Shown here: one piece after another, positions 50,299 through 58,601 of the stretch
Numbering within the stretch: the first letter of the stretch is position 1
How the letters are laid out: the number at the start of each line of letters is the position of its first letter
From: JAOUEA01 sp963797635
GTDB lineage: Bacteria > Actinomycetota > UBA4738 > HRBIN12
Direction of reading: 5' to 3'
Assembly: GCA_963797635.1 (NCBI GenBank)
Contig: CAWCPZ010000008.1
Location: 226,776 to 290,775 of the forward strand
DNA length: 64,000 nt
The notes under the pieces: model-generated
The model's input: only the letters and a program-made list of their open reading frames with translations
The model's database searches: none
Told to the model about the DNA's origin: nothing
Made by a program: the position numbers and the translations under genes

Positions 50299-51410
50299 GC
50301 GCCCGTCGCCGCTCGTCGATGGTGCGCGCGCTGGCGGGCCTGCTCCTGGCCGGGGTCCTGCTGGGTGTCGTCGGCAGTCTCGTCCTGGTGACCCCGGCGG
50401 CGGCGCAGGTGGTCGAGCCCACACCGACGCCCGACCCCACGCCCACGCCCGACCCCGACGCCCGACCCCAACGCCGACGCCCACGCCCACGCCGACCCCT
50501 CCGCCGGACCCTCAGCCCACCGTCGCAGCCACCCGTGGACCCGTTCCCCGGCGGTGGAGGCGGTGGCGGCAAGCACGACCATGGCGATGCCGACGAAGAC
50601 AAGACCGACAAGGGGCAACAGGACTGGCACGGCTACCGGCCCTCCACCTCGGGGGCGTTCTCCACCGCGGCGCTGGATCAGGTGGCGGCCAAGCTTCGCG
50701 CCAACGGCGTGGCCGAGGGCGCGATCGCCCGGGAGGTCTACCGTCCGTTCATCCTGGAAGGGCCTGCGGCCTGGAGCGACTCCTGGCACGCTCCCCGCTA
50801 CGCCGGGGGGTTCCACCTGCACGAGGGCCAGGACGTGCTGTGCCGCTACGGCGCGCCCGTGCTGGCCGCCGAACCGGGGCGGCTCGAGTTCGGTTCGAAC
50901 TCCCTCGGTGGCCTGGTCGCCTACATCCGTCAGCCCGACGGTGGGTTCCTCTACTACGCCCACCTGTCCGCGTGGCGGGACGGCTGGAACGGCAAGCAGG
51001 TGGAGCCGGGCGACGTGATCGGGTCCTGCGGCGCCTCCGGTGACGCCACCGTGCCCCACGTCCACTTCGGCTGGTACGGCCCCGACGGGGAGGCCCGCAA
51101 CCCCATGAACCTGCTGGTCGGGCTGTTGCACACGGCCGAGCGCCGAGCCGGTGTCCTGGGCGTCGATGCCGACCCGTCCATCCGGATCCGTTCCACCGGC
51201 AACGAGGTGGGGAGCGAAACGCCCATCGTGGCGCCGCTGGTGGGCTCGGAACTGGCGCCGCCCGCCCGGGCCGTCAACGCGTTCATCCCGGACGGCGATC
51301 CGTTCGCCACGATCGCGGACCCGTTCGTCGTCAGCCTGCTGGTGATCGGGGCCGCGATCGTGCCCTCGGTCCTCCTGAGCCGCCGTGGCCGCAGAGGGCA
51401 GCGGACCTGA
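50295..51410 (+). CDS. M23 family metallopeptidase with Pro-Thr linker
   Basis: About 371 residues. Signal helix ('LAGLLLAGVLLGVVG'), a Pro-Thr-Asp linker (about 40-75) partly read in a wrong frame between compensating shifts, a LytM/M23 domain at about 160-270 with zinc residues in 'HLHEGQDVLC' and 'PHVHFGWYG', and a C-terminal helix 'LLVIGAAIVPSVLL' with a basic end. It would cut peptidoglycan peptides or serve as a wall-binding fold. It ends the phosphate/sortase chain, suggesting wall remodelling around the display proteins. Confidence 0.83.
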   Translation: MSARRRSSMVRALAGLLLAGVLLGVVGSLVLVTPAAAQVVEPTPTPDPTPTPDPDARPQRRRPRPRRPLRRTLSPPSQPPVDPFPGGGGGGGKHDHGDADEDKTDKGQQDWHGYRPSTSGAFSTAALDQVAAKLRANGVAEGAIAREVYRPFILEGPAAWSDSWHAPRYAGGFHLHEGQDVLCRYGAPVLAAEPGRLEFGSNSLGGLVAYIRQPDGGFLYYAHLSAWRDGWNGKQVEPGDVIGSCGASGDATVPHVHFGWYGPDGEARNPMNLLVGLLHTAERRAGVLGVDADPSIRIRSTGNEVGSETPIVAPLVGSELAPPARAVNAFIPDGDPFATIADPFVVSLLVIGAAIVPSVLLSRRGRRGQRT

Positions 51411-51422
51411 TCTCAGGGTGTG

Positions 51423-51442
51423 CCGGGCGCGCATCCGCCCGG
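51423..51442 (+). terminator. Short hairpin after the M23 gene
   Basis: CCGGGCG (51423-51429) pairs with CGCCCGG (51436-51442). It lies 13 bases after the stop and overlaps the start of the TAAACT -10-like element (51442-51447) of the following tRNA. Termination is probable but without a T-run. Confidence 0.45.
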
Positions 51443-51465
51443 GTAAACTCAACGTTCGCATCTAG

Positions 51466-51540
51466 GGCGGCGTAGCTCAGGGGCAGAGCAAGCGGCTCAT
51501 AATCGCTGTGTCGGTGGTTCGAGTCCACCCGCCGCTACCA
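51466..51540 (+). tRNA. tRNA-Met (CAU anticodon)
   Basis: Acceptor GGCGGCG (51466-51472) pairs with CGCCGCT (51530-51536, first pair G-U); anticodon loop CTCATAA; T arm GGTGG-TTCGAGT-CCACC; CCA at 51538-51540. The first base pair is formed, so it is elongator-type rather than initiator; tRNA-Ile2 cannot be ruled out. Confidence 0.92.
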
Positions 51541-51643
51541 GCCCGGTTCGTTGGCCCGCACCGTCGGAACCATGCACGAAGGGATCGGAACGCACGATCG
51601 TCGTTGAGGACGTTGACCGAGATCACCCAAGGAACAGGACACC

Positions 51644-51808
51644 ATGGCCAAGGCAGATAACCGCCCGAAGATCACGCTCGCGTGCACGGACTGCAAGCGG
51701 CGCAACTACAACACGGTCAAGAACAAGGTGAACGACCGTGACCGCATCGAGCTGAAGAAGTACTGCCGCTGGTGCAGGAAGCACACCCTGCACCGCGAAA
51801 CGCGCTAG
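51644..51808 (+). CDS. rpmG: 50S ribosomal protein bL33
   Basis: 54 residues, zinc-binding form of bL33 with two CxxC pairs ('LACTDCKRRNY' and 'KYCRWCRKHTLHRETR'), which anchors near the ribosomal E site. The start is ATG with AAGGAACAGG upstream. It heads the conserved actinobacterial string rpmG - hadA/hadB - tRNA-Trp - secE - nusG. Its TAG stop shares the palindrome CTAG with the stop of the response regulator on the opposite strand. Confidence 0.96.
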   Translation: MAKADNRPKITLACTDCKRRNYNTVKNKVNDRDRIELKKYCRWCRKHTLHRETR

Positions 51809-52569
51809 GTCGCGTCCGGCTCGCCCGGTCCGTCGATCGCCGATCCCGGCGTGTCCTCGTCGAGGTCGTCGGTCTCCACGAGCGGCGAGACGTCGACGGT
51901 GCTGATCTTGCCGTATCGGATGGCGGCGACGATCGCATCCAGCTTCGAGTGCACCCCCAACTTCGTGAGCACGTTCTGCGTGTGCGTGCGAAGGGTGTGT
52001 TTGCTCATCCCCAGCTCGCGGGCGATCTTCTCCGGCGGGTCCCCGTCGGCCATGCGCTGGAGGATCTCGGTCTCGCGCGGCGTGAGCCGGTCGATCCGCT
52101 GCGCGAGGTTGCCGTCGGAGGCGCGCCGGCGACGCAGCTTCCTCAGGGACTCCTCGACCTCGGCGCTGGTGTGGAGGGGCTCGCCCCGGTAGGCGCGCCT
52201 GATCGCGTCGGCCAGGCCGCCCACGGCCTCGGTCTTGCGCAGGTACCCGCGCGCTCCCGCCTGGATGGCGCGGGCCAGTGAGATGTCGTCGTTCTGTCCC
52301 GACAGGATGATCACCATGGTGCCCGTGGACTCGTCGTGGATGCGGCGCGTCGCCTCGATCCCGTCCACGCCCGGCATCTGCAGGTCCATGAGCACGATGT
52401 CGGGCTGTTCCTTCGAGGCGGTCTCCACCGCGGCCTCGCCGTCGGTGACGACCTCGATCACGCGGAGGTCCTGCTCCTTGTCGAGCGCCACCTCCAACGC
52501 CTCGCCGAACGACCGGTGGTCGTCGGCGATCACGACGGTGATGGGCCCCTCGGGTCCCGTCTTCGGCAT
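51805..52569 (-). CDS. NarL/LuxR-type response regulator
   Basis: 254 residues. Receiver (acidic pair in 'VIADDHRSFGEA', aspartate in 'IVLMDLQMPGVDG', lysine in 'GYLRKTEAVGG'), then a LuxR helix-turn-helix ('LTPRETEILQRMADGDPPEKIA'), and an acidic C-terminal tail. ATG at 52569; the shared promoter motif upstream would give an almost leaderless mRNA. No kinase is adjacent. It sits inside the ribosomal block in the opposite direction, and its promoter matches that of the coiled-coil gene. Confidence 0.93.
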   Translation of the reverse strand: MPKTGPEGPITVVIADDHRSFGEALEVALDKEQDLRVIEVVTDGEAAVETASKEQPDIVLMDLQMPGVDGIEATRRIHDESTGTMVIILSGQNDDISLARAIQAGARGYLRKTEAVGGLADAIRRAYRGEPLHTSAEVEESLRKLRRRRASDGNLAQRIDRLTPRETEILQRMADGDPPEKIARELGMSKHTLRTHTQNVLTKLGVHSKLDAIVAAIRYGKISTVDVSPLVETDDLDEDTPGSAIDGPGEPDAT

Positions 52570-52578
52570 ACGGCGCGA

Positions 52579-52607
52579 ATCGTAGGCCCTGACCTGGGAT
52601 GTTTCAC
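52579..52607 (-). promoter_or_regulatory. Shared promoter-like element, copy 1
   Basis: On the minus strand, GTGAAA (52607-52602), a 17-base spacer containing CCCAGGTC (52598-52591), and TACGAT (52584-52579). Copy 2, before the coiled-coil gene, has the same layout. Transcription would begin near 52572, three bases before the regulator's ATG. Confidence 0.5.
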
Positions 52608-52656
52608 GCACCTGAAGCAAGTTGCTGGGGGGCCCGGTCACGGCTACCGTGCGCGC

Positions 52657-53044
52657 GTGAACCCGGCCGCCGAAGGCACCACCTACCCGGACATGCCCTT
52701 CATCGTCGCGCCGGAACGGGTCGCCGGCGTTCCGCGAGGTGTTCGGCCAAGGCCAAGGGGTGCCGCCCACGTTCCTCACGGCGGCCGAGTTCACGGTGCT
52801 CCCCACGATCGTGGCCGACCCCCGGCTGGACGTCGATTTCACGCGCGTGGTGCACGGGTCGCAGGAGTACACCTTCGCCCGGGCGCCACGGGAGGGTGAG
52901 CGGCTCACGATCAAGGCCCGGCTGGAGTCCGTCCGGGTACGCGCCGGCACCGGCTTCGTCACCATCACCATCGACCTCGTCGACGAGGCGGGCGACCACG
53001 TCGCCACCTGCCGGTCGTCCATGGTCGAACGGGGCGACGTCTGA
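52657..53044 (+). CDS. hadA: HadA-like MaoC N-domain dehydratase subunit (frameshifted)
   Basis: About 129 residues, hot-dog fold. 'YPDMPFIVAPERVA' and, after one frame move near 52730, 'VFGQGQGVPPTFLTAAEFT' and 'EYTFARAPREGERLTIK' match the HadA subunit, which lacks its own catalytic pair and partners HadB. GTG start. The stop overlaps the hadB start as TGATG. The pair forms the (3R)-hydroxyacyl-ACP dehydratase of fatty acid (in mycobacteria, mycolic acid) elongation; mycolate synthesis is not implied here. Confidence 0.85.
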
Positions 53045-53466
53045 TGAGGGCCTTCGAGGACGTGGCGGTGGGGGACGAGCTCCCGGCGCTCCACCGCGTG
53101 GTGACGGCCGAGGACATGAAGGCCTATGCCGATGTGAGCGGCGATCAGAATCCGCTGCACCAGGACGAGGCGTTCGCCCGTTCGGTGGGCTTCGACGGCA
53201 TCATCGCCCACGGCATGTTCACGATGGGCCACATGGCGGCATGCATCATCGGGTGGTCGGGCGGCGACCCCGCGACCGTGCTGCAGCTCTCGGCGCAGTT
53301 CCGGGCACCCGTGTTCATGGGCGAACGGATCGACGCCGGCGGCCGTGTGCGCCTGCTCGATGCCGAGGCGCGCACCGCCACGCTGGAGACCTGGGTCAGC
53401 GTGGAGCGAGACGGCACGACCGAATGGCCGATCAAGCGCGGTGCGGCGACCGTTCGGTTGGCCTGA
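53044..53466 (+). CDS. hadB: HadB-like MaoC dehydratase
   Basis: 140 residues, complete. Catalytic hydratase-2 motif 'GDQNPLHQDEAFARSVG' with Asp and His, followed by 'IIAHGMFTMGHMAACII'. It is the active subunit of the HadAB-type dehydratase and is translationally coupled to hadA. Gene order (rpmG - hadA - hadB - secE region) is conserved in actinobacteria. It converges with the coiled-coil gene, three bases away. Confidence 0.93.
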   Translation: MRAFEDVAVGDELPALHRVVTAEDMKAYADVSGDQNPLHQDEAFARSVGFDGIIAHGMFTMGHMAACIIGWSGGDPATVLQLSAQFRAPVFMGERIDAGGRVRLLDAEARTATLETWVSVERDGTTEWPIKRGAATVRLA

Positions 53467-53469
53467 TCG

Positions 53470-55050
53470 TCAGGCGGTTCGCCGAACGCTCGACATCGCC
53501 TGGATCGCATCGCCCATGCGATCGATCACGATCTGCAGGTCGTTGCCGTAGCCCTCGTCCACCCGCACCGAGAGCCGGTCGATCTTGTCGCCGAGCACCT
53601 CGGCCACCTTGACCATCGACTCGGTGGTCGACTGGCTCTCCTTGTGCAGCTGGTCGTTGATCGACTCGAACCGACGGTCGACCGCGGTCCGGACATCGTT
53701 GGCCAGGCCCGCCTGGAGCTCCTTGATCGCGAGCATCGTCTGGCGGAGCAGCTGCGGATCGACGGTCTCGGCGGGCGCGGCGGTGCTCGCCTTGAAGGAC
53801 TCGGCCAGGATCTGGTTGTCCGACCGGATCAGCCGCGCGATCGCCGTCATGCGGTCGTCGATGTGCTCGCGGAGCCGCTCCTCGGTGGCGGCCTGTCCTT
53901 CGGCCATCATCGAGTCGAGTCCGTCGATCGCGCCGACGCCGGCGCTCATGCGCTCGATCGTCTGGCCGAGCGAGTCGGCGATCGCCCGCTCGGCGGCTTC
54001 GGACGCACGCGTCGCGACCTGGTCACCGGCCCGTTCGAGCTGTTCGTCGATCCGTTCGGCGAAGGCCGCCATGCGCCAGTCGACGGCCTCACGGAGGGCT
54101 TCGACCTGGTCCTCGGACCGTTCCTCGACCACGCGGCGGATCGCCTCGGAGTCCGAACGGATCAGCTGGGCCAGACCCATGATGCGGGCCTCGACCAGCC
54201 GCTCGATCGCCGCACGCACCTGATCTTGATCGCGCCCGTGCAGCCCGACCTTCTCGGCCAGCAGTTCGAGTTGCTCGGCGACGGGCCGGATCCGGACCGC
54301 CACCATGTCGCCCACGTGTTCGGAGATCGTCAGGTCCTGCGTCGCGAAGGCGTCGGCCTGCTCCTCGATGCGGGTCGCCAGGATCGCCATGGCTTCGGCG
54401 CCGGTCTGGACGTACTGCTGCATCACCTCGACCAGGCGCGTGGTCTCGCGAGCCACCAGCTCGCCGTGCGCCTTGATCTGCCCGAGCACGCCCTCGGTGA
54501 GCGCACGATCGCGTTCGTCGAAGTGCTCGAAGGCGGCGGCGATGTGGTGCTCGACCTGCTCGAGCTGGCTGCGGACGCCCTCCACCCCGTGCAGGGTGGG
54601 GGAGTCGGCGATCTCGCGGATGGCCGCCACCGAGGCTTCCATCGAGGCGCGGGTGGCGCGGCCGCTCTCGGTGAGGTCGGTCAACGAATCCTCGAGCCGC
54701 GCCGAGCGCAGCGCGAGCGACTGGAACCGTTCGTCGCTGGAGTTGAGGAGGCTCTTGATGGTCTGGTCGCGGGACAGCAGCGAGACGATGCGCTCCTGCT
54801 CCGGGCGCGCGTCGGCACCCGCGGAACGCCAGATCTCGCCGGCGATCTCGCGCATCAGGGCGGTCGCCTGTTCCTCGATGGCCAGGAGGCCGTCGGCGAG
54901 GCGTTCGTCCACGGTGCGTTCGACCGCCGCGGCGATGCGCATCTCACCGGGGGTCATGCGTGGTTCGTCTTCGTACTGCTCGAGTCGACGCAACAGTCGC
55001 CGGGATGCCCCGGCGTGCTGCGGGGAAGCGGTGGGGCCGTACTCATCCAT
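53470..55050 (-). CDS. Long coiled-coil protein of unknown function
   Basis: 526 residues, no membrane helix and no signal. Almost all of 40-526 is predicted from its heptad pattern to be alpha-helical coiled coil. A repeated unit appears at least twice ('MGLAQLIRSDSEAIRRVVEE' and 'MTAIARLIRSDNQILAESF'). No family was recognised; the form resembles apolipoprotein-like or chemotaxis-scaffold rods. Starts at ATG 55050, about 38 bases after a predicted transcription start. Its promoter matches that of the LuxR-type regulator, so the two may be co-regulated. Confidence 0.85.
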   Translation of the reverse strand: MDEYGPTASPQHAGASRRLLRRLEQYEDEPRMTPGEMRIAAAVERTVDERLADGLLAIEEQATALMREIAGEIWRSAGADARPEQERIVSLLSRDQTIKSLLNSSDERFQSLALRSARLEDSLTDLTESGRATRASMEASVAAIREIADSPTLHGVEGVRSQLEQVEHHIAAAFEHFDERDRALTEGVLGQIKAHGELVARETTRLVEVMQQYVQTGAEAMAILATRIEEQADAFATQDLTISEHVGDMVAVRIRPVAEQLELLAEKVGLHGRDQDQVRAAIERLVEARIMGLAQLIRSDSEAIRRVVEERSEDQVEALREAVDWRMAAFAERIDEQLERAGDQVATRASEAAERAIADSLGQTIERMSAGVGAIDGLDSMMAEGQAATEERLREHIDDRMTAIARLIRSDNQILAESFKASTAAPAETVDPQLLRQTMLAIKELQAGLANDVRTAVDRRFESINDQLHKESQSTTESMVKVAEVLGDKIDRLSVRVDEGYGNDLQIVIDRMGDAIQAMSSVRRTA

Positions 55051-55094
55051 GACGTCGCTCGCGATCTGGGGCCGCCGCGGGGTGCGTCGCGAGG

Positions 55095-55123
55095 AGCATA
55101 GGGCACGACCTGGGGCGACTCAC
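55095..55123 (-). promoter_or_regulatory. Shared promoter-like element, copy 2
   Basis: On the minus strand, GTGAGT (55123-55118), a 17-base spacer with CCCAGGTC (55114-55107), and TATGCT (55100-55095). The CCCAGGTC box lies at exactly the same distance from the -10 as in copy 1. Confidence 0.5.
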
Positions 55124-55163
55124 GTATCTGCAGCAGGGAAAACGAGGGGTCCACGGAGGCGGT

Positions 55164-56823
55164 TCAGCCGCCGGTGACGGGCTCCTCGCCGGGGAGCGTG
55201 AACCCGTCGTCGGGCGCATCGTCGGTGAGCACGGTCTCGTCTGCCGGGAAGCGTTCGACGTGCTGCCGGCGCCAGGCTCTGGAACCGGCAGGGTCGTTCA
55301 GCAAGGTGTCGACGTCGGCGGCCCACACCCGGACGTTGACGTCCCAGGGGAAGCGCTCGACGCCCTCGGCGATGATCCGTTTCGCCTCGGCGCCGGCCTG
55401 CTCATCACCGGCTCGACCCTGTGCGGCGAGCTGGAGCGCCAGTTGCTCGGTGGACGTGAGTCGCCACGGCTGCACGCGGAGGGCGGCTCGATACGCCCAT
55501 TCCTCTCCGTAGTGGCGCCCCCAGCGCTCGAACGTGGCGCCGGCGATCATCGTCAGCGACACCACCAGCGACAGGCTCAAGACGATCCCGACCGCGAGGC
55601 GCACGCCTCGCGGGGTTCGCTCATCAGCGAGGCGGGCTCCCGGGCTCGGAGCCCGGCCGCCATGGCGGCGAACAGGAACAGCAGGGGCGTCAGGACCAGG
55701 TTGAGCGGTTCGACCATGGCGAAGGCGCCCAGGGCGGCGGCGGCGCCCAGGCTCCAGGCGCGCTCCGGACCCGCTCGCCACGCCCGCCCCACCAGCAGCA
55801 CGAACAGCGCCACGAGCGGGATCAGGCCGAGGATCCCCGAGGTCACGGTCGTTTCGAGGAACAGGTTGTGGGCGTCGGCCCAGCCCGGGTGGCCTCTGCG
55901 ATGTCGGCGGGCGTGGCGCTGGTCAGGTACGCCACCTGCGTGGTGCCGGGCCCCCATCCGACGAGCGGATGCTCGCCGATGCTGCCGGACGTCACCCGCC
56001 ACATCACGGCTCGGTCGACATCGGTGGCTTCCCCTTGCAAGGGGGCGAGCGCGGCGCCCGCTCCCGTCTCCCGCCCGGGAAGCACGGGTTCTGCGATCTG
56101 CCATCCAAGGAGGACCACGCCGACCGTCGCCGCGAGGGCGAAGGTGGCCCGCCACGGCATGCGGGTTCGTGCCAGCGTCACGATCACGGCGACGGCGGGC
56201 AGGATCAAGGAGCTTCGCTCCCCGAAGGAAGCGGCCCCAAGCGCCAGGAAGGCCACCACCAGCACCTGGTTCCGCAGGCGCTTGCCGGGGACCAGCGCCG
56301 CGGCGATCCCCGCCGCGAGCAGGGCCGCCGCGAACAGCTGATTGCCCATCGTGGCCCCCACGAACGAGAGGGTCCTCAGCCCGAGGGTGTCGGTCAGCAC
56401 GTCGGGCGCGAACCGGAACACGAGCCCGAGTGCTCCGACGATGCACGAGGCGACCACGAACCAGCGCCGGGTTCGTTCGCGCAGGTCGGCGTCCACACCG
56501 ACCCCCGTGACCACGATGGCGGCGCAGCTCAGCACCAGCATCAGGCCGCCCCCTTCACCGTCCGTGCGGGCGGCGAGGGAGCGGATGGGCTCGACCCCGG
56601 TGAGCGCGCTCAGCGCGGTGAAGACCGTCCACAGCGCCGCCAGCGCGCCGATCCGCCGGTCCAGGGGGAGTCCCGAACCCCACAGCGCCAGCGATCCCCC
56701 GACCAGGATGACCAGTTTGGGGTCGCCGAACGGGCTGGTCGAGAAGGGGGTGAAGGCGAGCGGCAGGGCCACGACCAGCAGGAACAGGCCGAGTTCAGCG
56801 AGCTGGGGGCGGCGGGCCGGCAT
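55164..56823 (-). CDS. O-antigen ligase/polymerase (Wzy_C-type) with TPR-like tail (frameshifted)
   Basis: About 550 residues. Ten or more helices with the Wzy_C ligase region; the active-site loop 'GEHPLVGWGPGTTQVAYL' and 'GWADAHNLFLETTVTSGILG' are characteristic. A cytosolic or outside C-terminal part ('YRAALRVQPWRLTSTEQLALQ', 'ERFPWDVNVRVWAADVDTLL') looks TPR-like. Frame moves near 55895 and 55625. It joins glycan chains to a carrier or wall acceptor. ATG at 56823 with a modest site; reads toward the coiled-coil gene. Confidence 0.8.
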
Positions 56824-56913
56824 GACCCGAGGGAATCTAGCCCGGGTCCGGTTGGAGGTGGTGGACGTGACTCGGTTCCGACAGAGCATGTCCGGCGATC
56901 GCGAGGGCATCCT

Positions 56914-56943
56914 TTGCCGGGCTTCGACGGAGCGCCCTATACT
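56914..56943 (+). promoter_or_regulatory. Promoter of tRNA-Trp - secE - nusG
   Basis: TTGCCG (56914-56919), an 18-base spacer and TATACT (56938-56943), about 48 bases before tRNA-Trp. This matches the vegetative consensus well and would drive the tRNA, secE and nusG. Confidence 0.6.
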
Positions 56944-56997
56944 GGTCGTTCCGCAAGACTCCCCTTCATGCCGTGGTGGGGTGATACGGATCGGCGG

Positions 56998-57071
56998 AGG
57001 CGCGTAGCTCAATTTGGTAGAGCACCGGTCTCCAAAACCGAAGGTTGGGGGTTCAAGTCCCTCCGCGCCTG
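56998..57071 (+). tRNA. tRNA-Trp (CCA anticodon)
   Basis: Acceptor AGGCGCG (56998-57004) pairs with CGCGCCT (57064-57070); anticodon loop CTCCAAA; T arm GGGGG-TTCAAGT-CCCTC. CCA is not encoded. It lies 12 bases before secE, the usual actinobacterial arrangement. Confidence 0.95.
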
Positions 57072-57082
57072 CAAGGAGCACC

Positions 57083-57388
57083 ATGAACCGACAGATGAAG
57101 CGGATGCAGGAGCGCGCCGAGCGCCAGCAGAAGCGCGCGGGCGTGGACCGCCAAGCTGCCCCGGCCGCGACCACGCGTCGCGCCCAGACGCAGGAGAAGC
57201 GTAAGCGCACCGGCATCCGTCAGTTCCTGAAGGAGGTCCGTCAGGAACTCCGGAAGGTCGACTGGCCCAACCGCCGTGAGCTGGTCTCCTACACCGTGGT
57301 CGTCCTGGCCACCATCGTGGTCATGACGGCCTTCGTCGCCACGCTCGACTACGTCTTCTTGAAGGGCGTCGTCAAGATCTTCGGCTGA
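57083..57388 (+). CDS. secE: Preprotein translocase subunit SecE
   Basis: 101 residues. A basic N-terminus ('RMQERAERQQKRAGV'), the conserved 'QFLKEVRQELRKVDWPNRRE' and one C-terminal helix ('VVVLATIVVMTAFVATL') are typical of the single-helix actinobacterial SecE, which stabilises the SecYEG channel. ATG with AAGGAG upstream. Between tRNA-Trp and nusG, as expected. Confidence 0.96.
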   Translation: MNRQMKRMQERAERQQKRAGVDRQAAPAATTRRAQTQEKRKRTGIRQFLKEVRQELRKVDWPNRRELVSYTVVVLATIVVMTAFVATLDYVFLKGVVKIFG

Positions 57389-57417
57389 CCCCGCGAACCA
57401 CCAACCCGAAGGAACCC

Positions 57418-58548
57418 ATGGAAGACCTCGAACAGAGCAACGACACGCCCGCCGAGGACGCCCTCGAGGCGGCCGCGGAACTGAGCGAACTCGCCGACGA
57501 CGCTGCGGCCGAGGCCCTGACCGAAGGGGTCGTCGAGGCCGCCGAGGTCGAGGCGGTCGCCGATGCCACCGCTGCCGCCGTGTTGGACGAAGCCGCCGAC
57601 GAAGCCGAGGCATTGTCCGAAGCCGGCGACGACGAGGCCGCCGAGGAAGTGCTCGAGCAAGGGATCGTCGACGCCGTCGAGATCGAAACCGTCGGTGAGG
57701 CCGTCGCCGACGAGGTGCTGGCCGAGGCCGTCGAAGAAGCCGCCGAGATCGAAGAAGCCGCCGACGACGTGATCGAGGAACTCGTCGTGGAGGCCGTCGT
57801 GGCCGAGGCCGTCGAAGAGGAGGCCGAGGTCGAGATCGGCGAGACCGAGTACCTCGAGATGGAGGCCGCCCAAGGTGACGGCGAACTCCCGATCGACACG
57901 GAGCCCGTCGCGGAAGCTGCGGTCGAGCCCGTCGTCGAGCCCGAGCCCGCCGCCGAGCCTGAGGCTGCCGAGCCGGAACCCGAACCAGAGCCGAAGTCCG
58001 ACGACCCGTTCAAGGGCCCCGGCGACTGGTACGTCGTGCACACCTACGCCGGGTACGAGAACAAGGTCAAGACCAACCTCGAGTCGCGCATCCACACGAT
58101 GCAGATGGAGGGCAAGATCTTCAACGTCCACATCCCCATGGAAGACGTCATGGAGATCAAGGGCGGCAAGAAGCAGGTCGTCCAGAAGAAGGTGTTCCCC
58201 GGCTACCTGCTCGTGAAGATGGTGTACGACAACGACTCCTGGTACGTGGTGCGCAACACGCCCGGCGTGACCGGGTTCGTGTCGGCCGGCACCGGCACCA
58301 AGCCCACGCCGCTCAGCCGCCGCGAGGTCGAGAAGATCCTCACGGTCAAGAAGGAAGAGGCCAAGCCGCAGGTTCGCCTCGGCTTCGACGAGGGCGACGT
58401 GGTGCGGATCATCTCCGGGCCGTTCGCCGACTTCAACGGTACGATCAGCGAGATCAACGCCGACCAGGCCAAGCTCAAGGTGCTGGTCAACATCTTCGAC
58501 CGCGAAACGCCGGTCGAACTGTCCTTCGAGCAGGTCTCGAAGGTCTAA
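57418..58548 (+). CDS. nusG: Transcription termination/antitermination protein NusG with long acidic N-terminus
   Basis: 376 residues. The NGN domain ('WYVVHTYAGYENKVKTNLES', 'VFPGYLLVKMVYDNDSWYVV') and KOW domain ('GDVVRIISGPFADFNGTISE') occupy residues 201-376, the usual NusG size. The first 200 residues are an extremely acidic and alanine-rich extension, about twice the size seen in most actinobacterial NusG, with repeated Glu-Ala-Val and Asp-Glu-Ala blocks. It links RNA polymerase to Rho and ribosome. ATG with GAAGGAAC upstream; frame intact. rplK follows. Confidence 0.94.
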   Translation: MEDLEQSNDTPAEDALEAAAELSELADDAAAEALTEGVVEAAEVEAVADATAAAVLDEAADEAEALSEAGDDEAAEEVLEQGIVDAVEIETVGEAVADEVLAEAVEEAAEIEEAADDVIEELVVEAVVAEAVEEEAEVEIGETEYLEMEAAQGDGELPIDTEPVAEAAVEPVVEPEPAAEPEAAEPEPEPEPKSDDPFKGPGDWYVVHTYAGYENKVKTNLESRIHTMQMEGKIFNVHIPMEDVMEIKGGKKQVVQKKVFPGYLLVKMVYDNDSWYVVRNTPGVTGFVSAGTGTKPTPLSRREVEKILTVKKEEAKPQVRLGFDEGDVVRIISGPFADFNGTISEINADQAKLKVLVNIFDRETPVELSFEQVSKV

Positions 58549-58601
58549 CTCAGACGCGGGAGGCGCTTCGCGCCGCTGGGACCGCAGGAGGTGGGATACA
58601 C

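Noticed and set aside
51466..51540. Initiator tRNA-fMet
   Set aside because: The first acceptor pair can form (G-U), whereas initiator tRNAs lack it. The elongator or Ile2 type is more likely.
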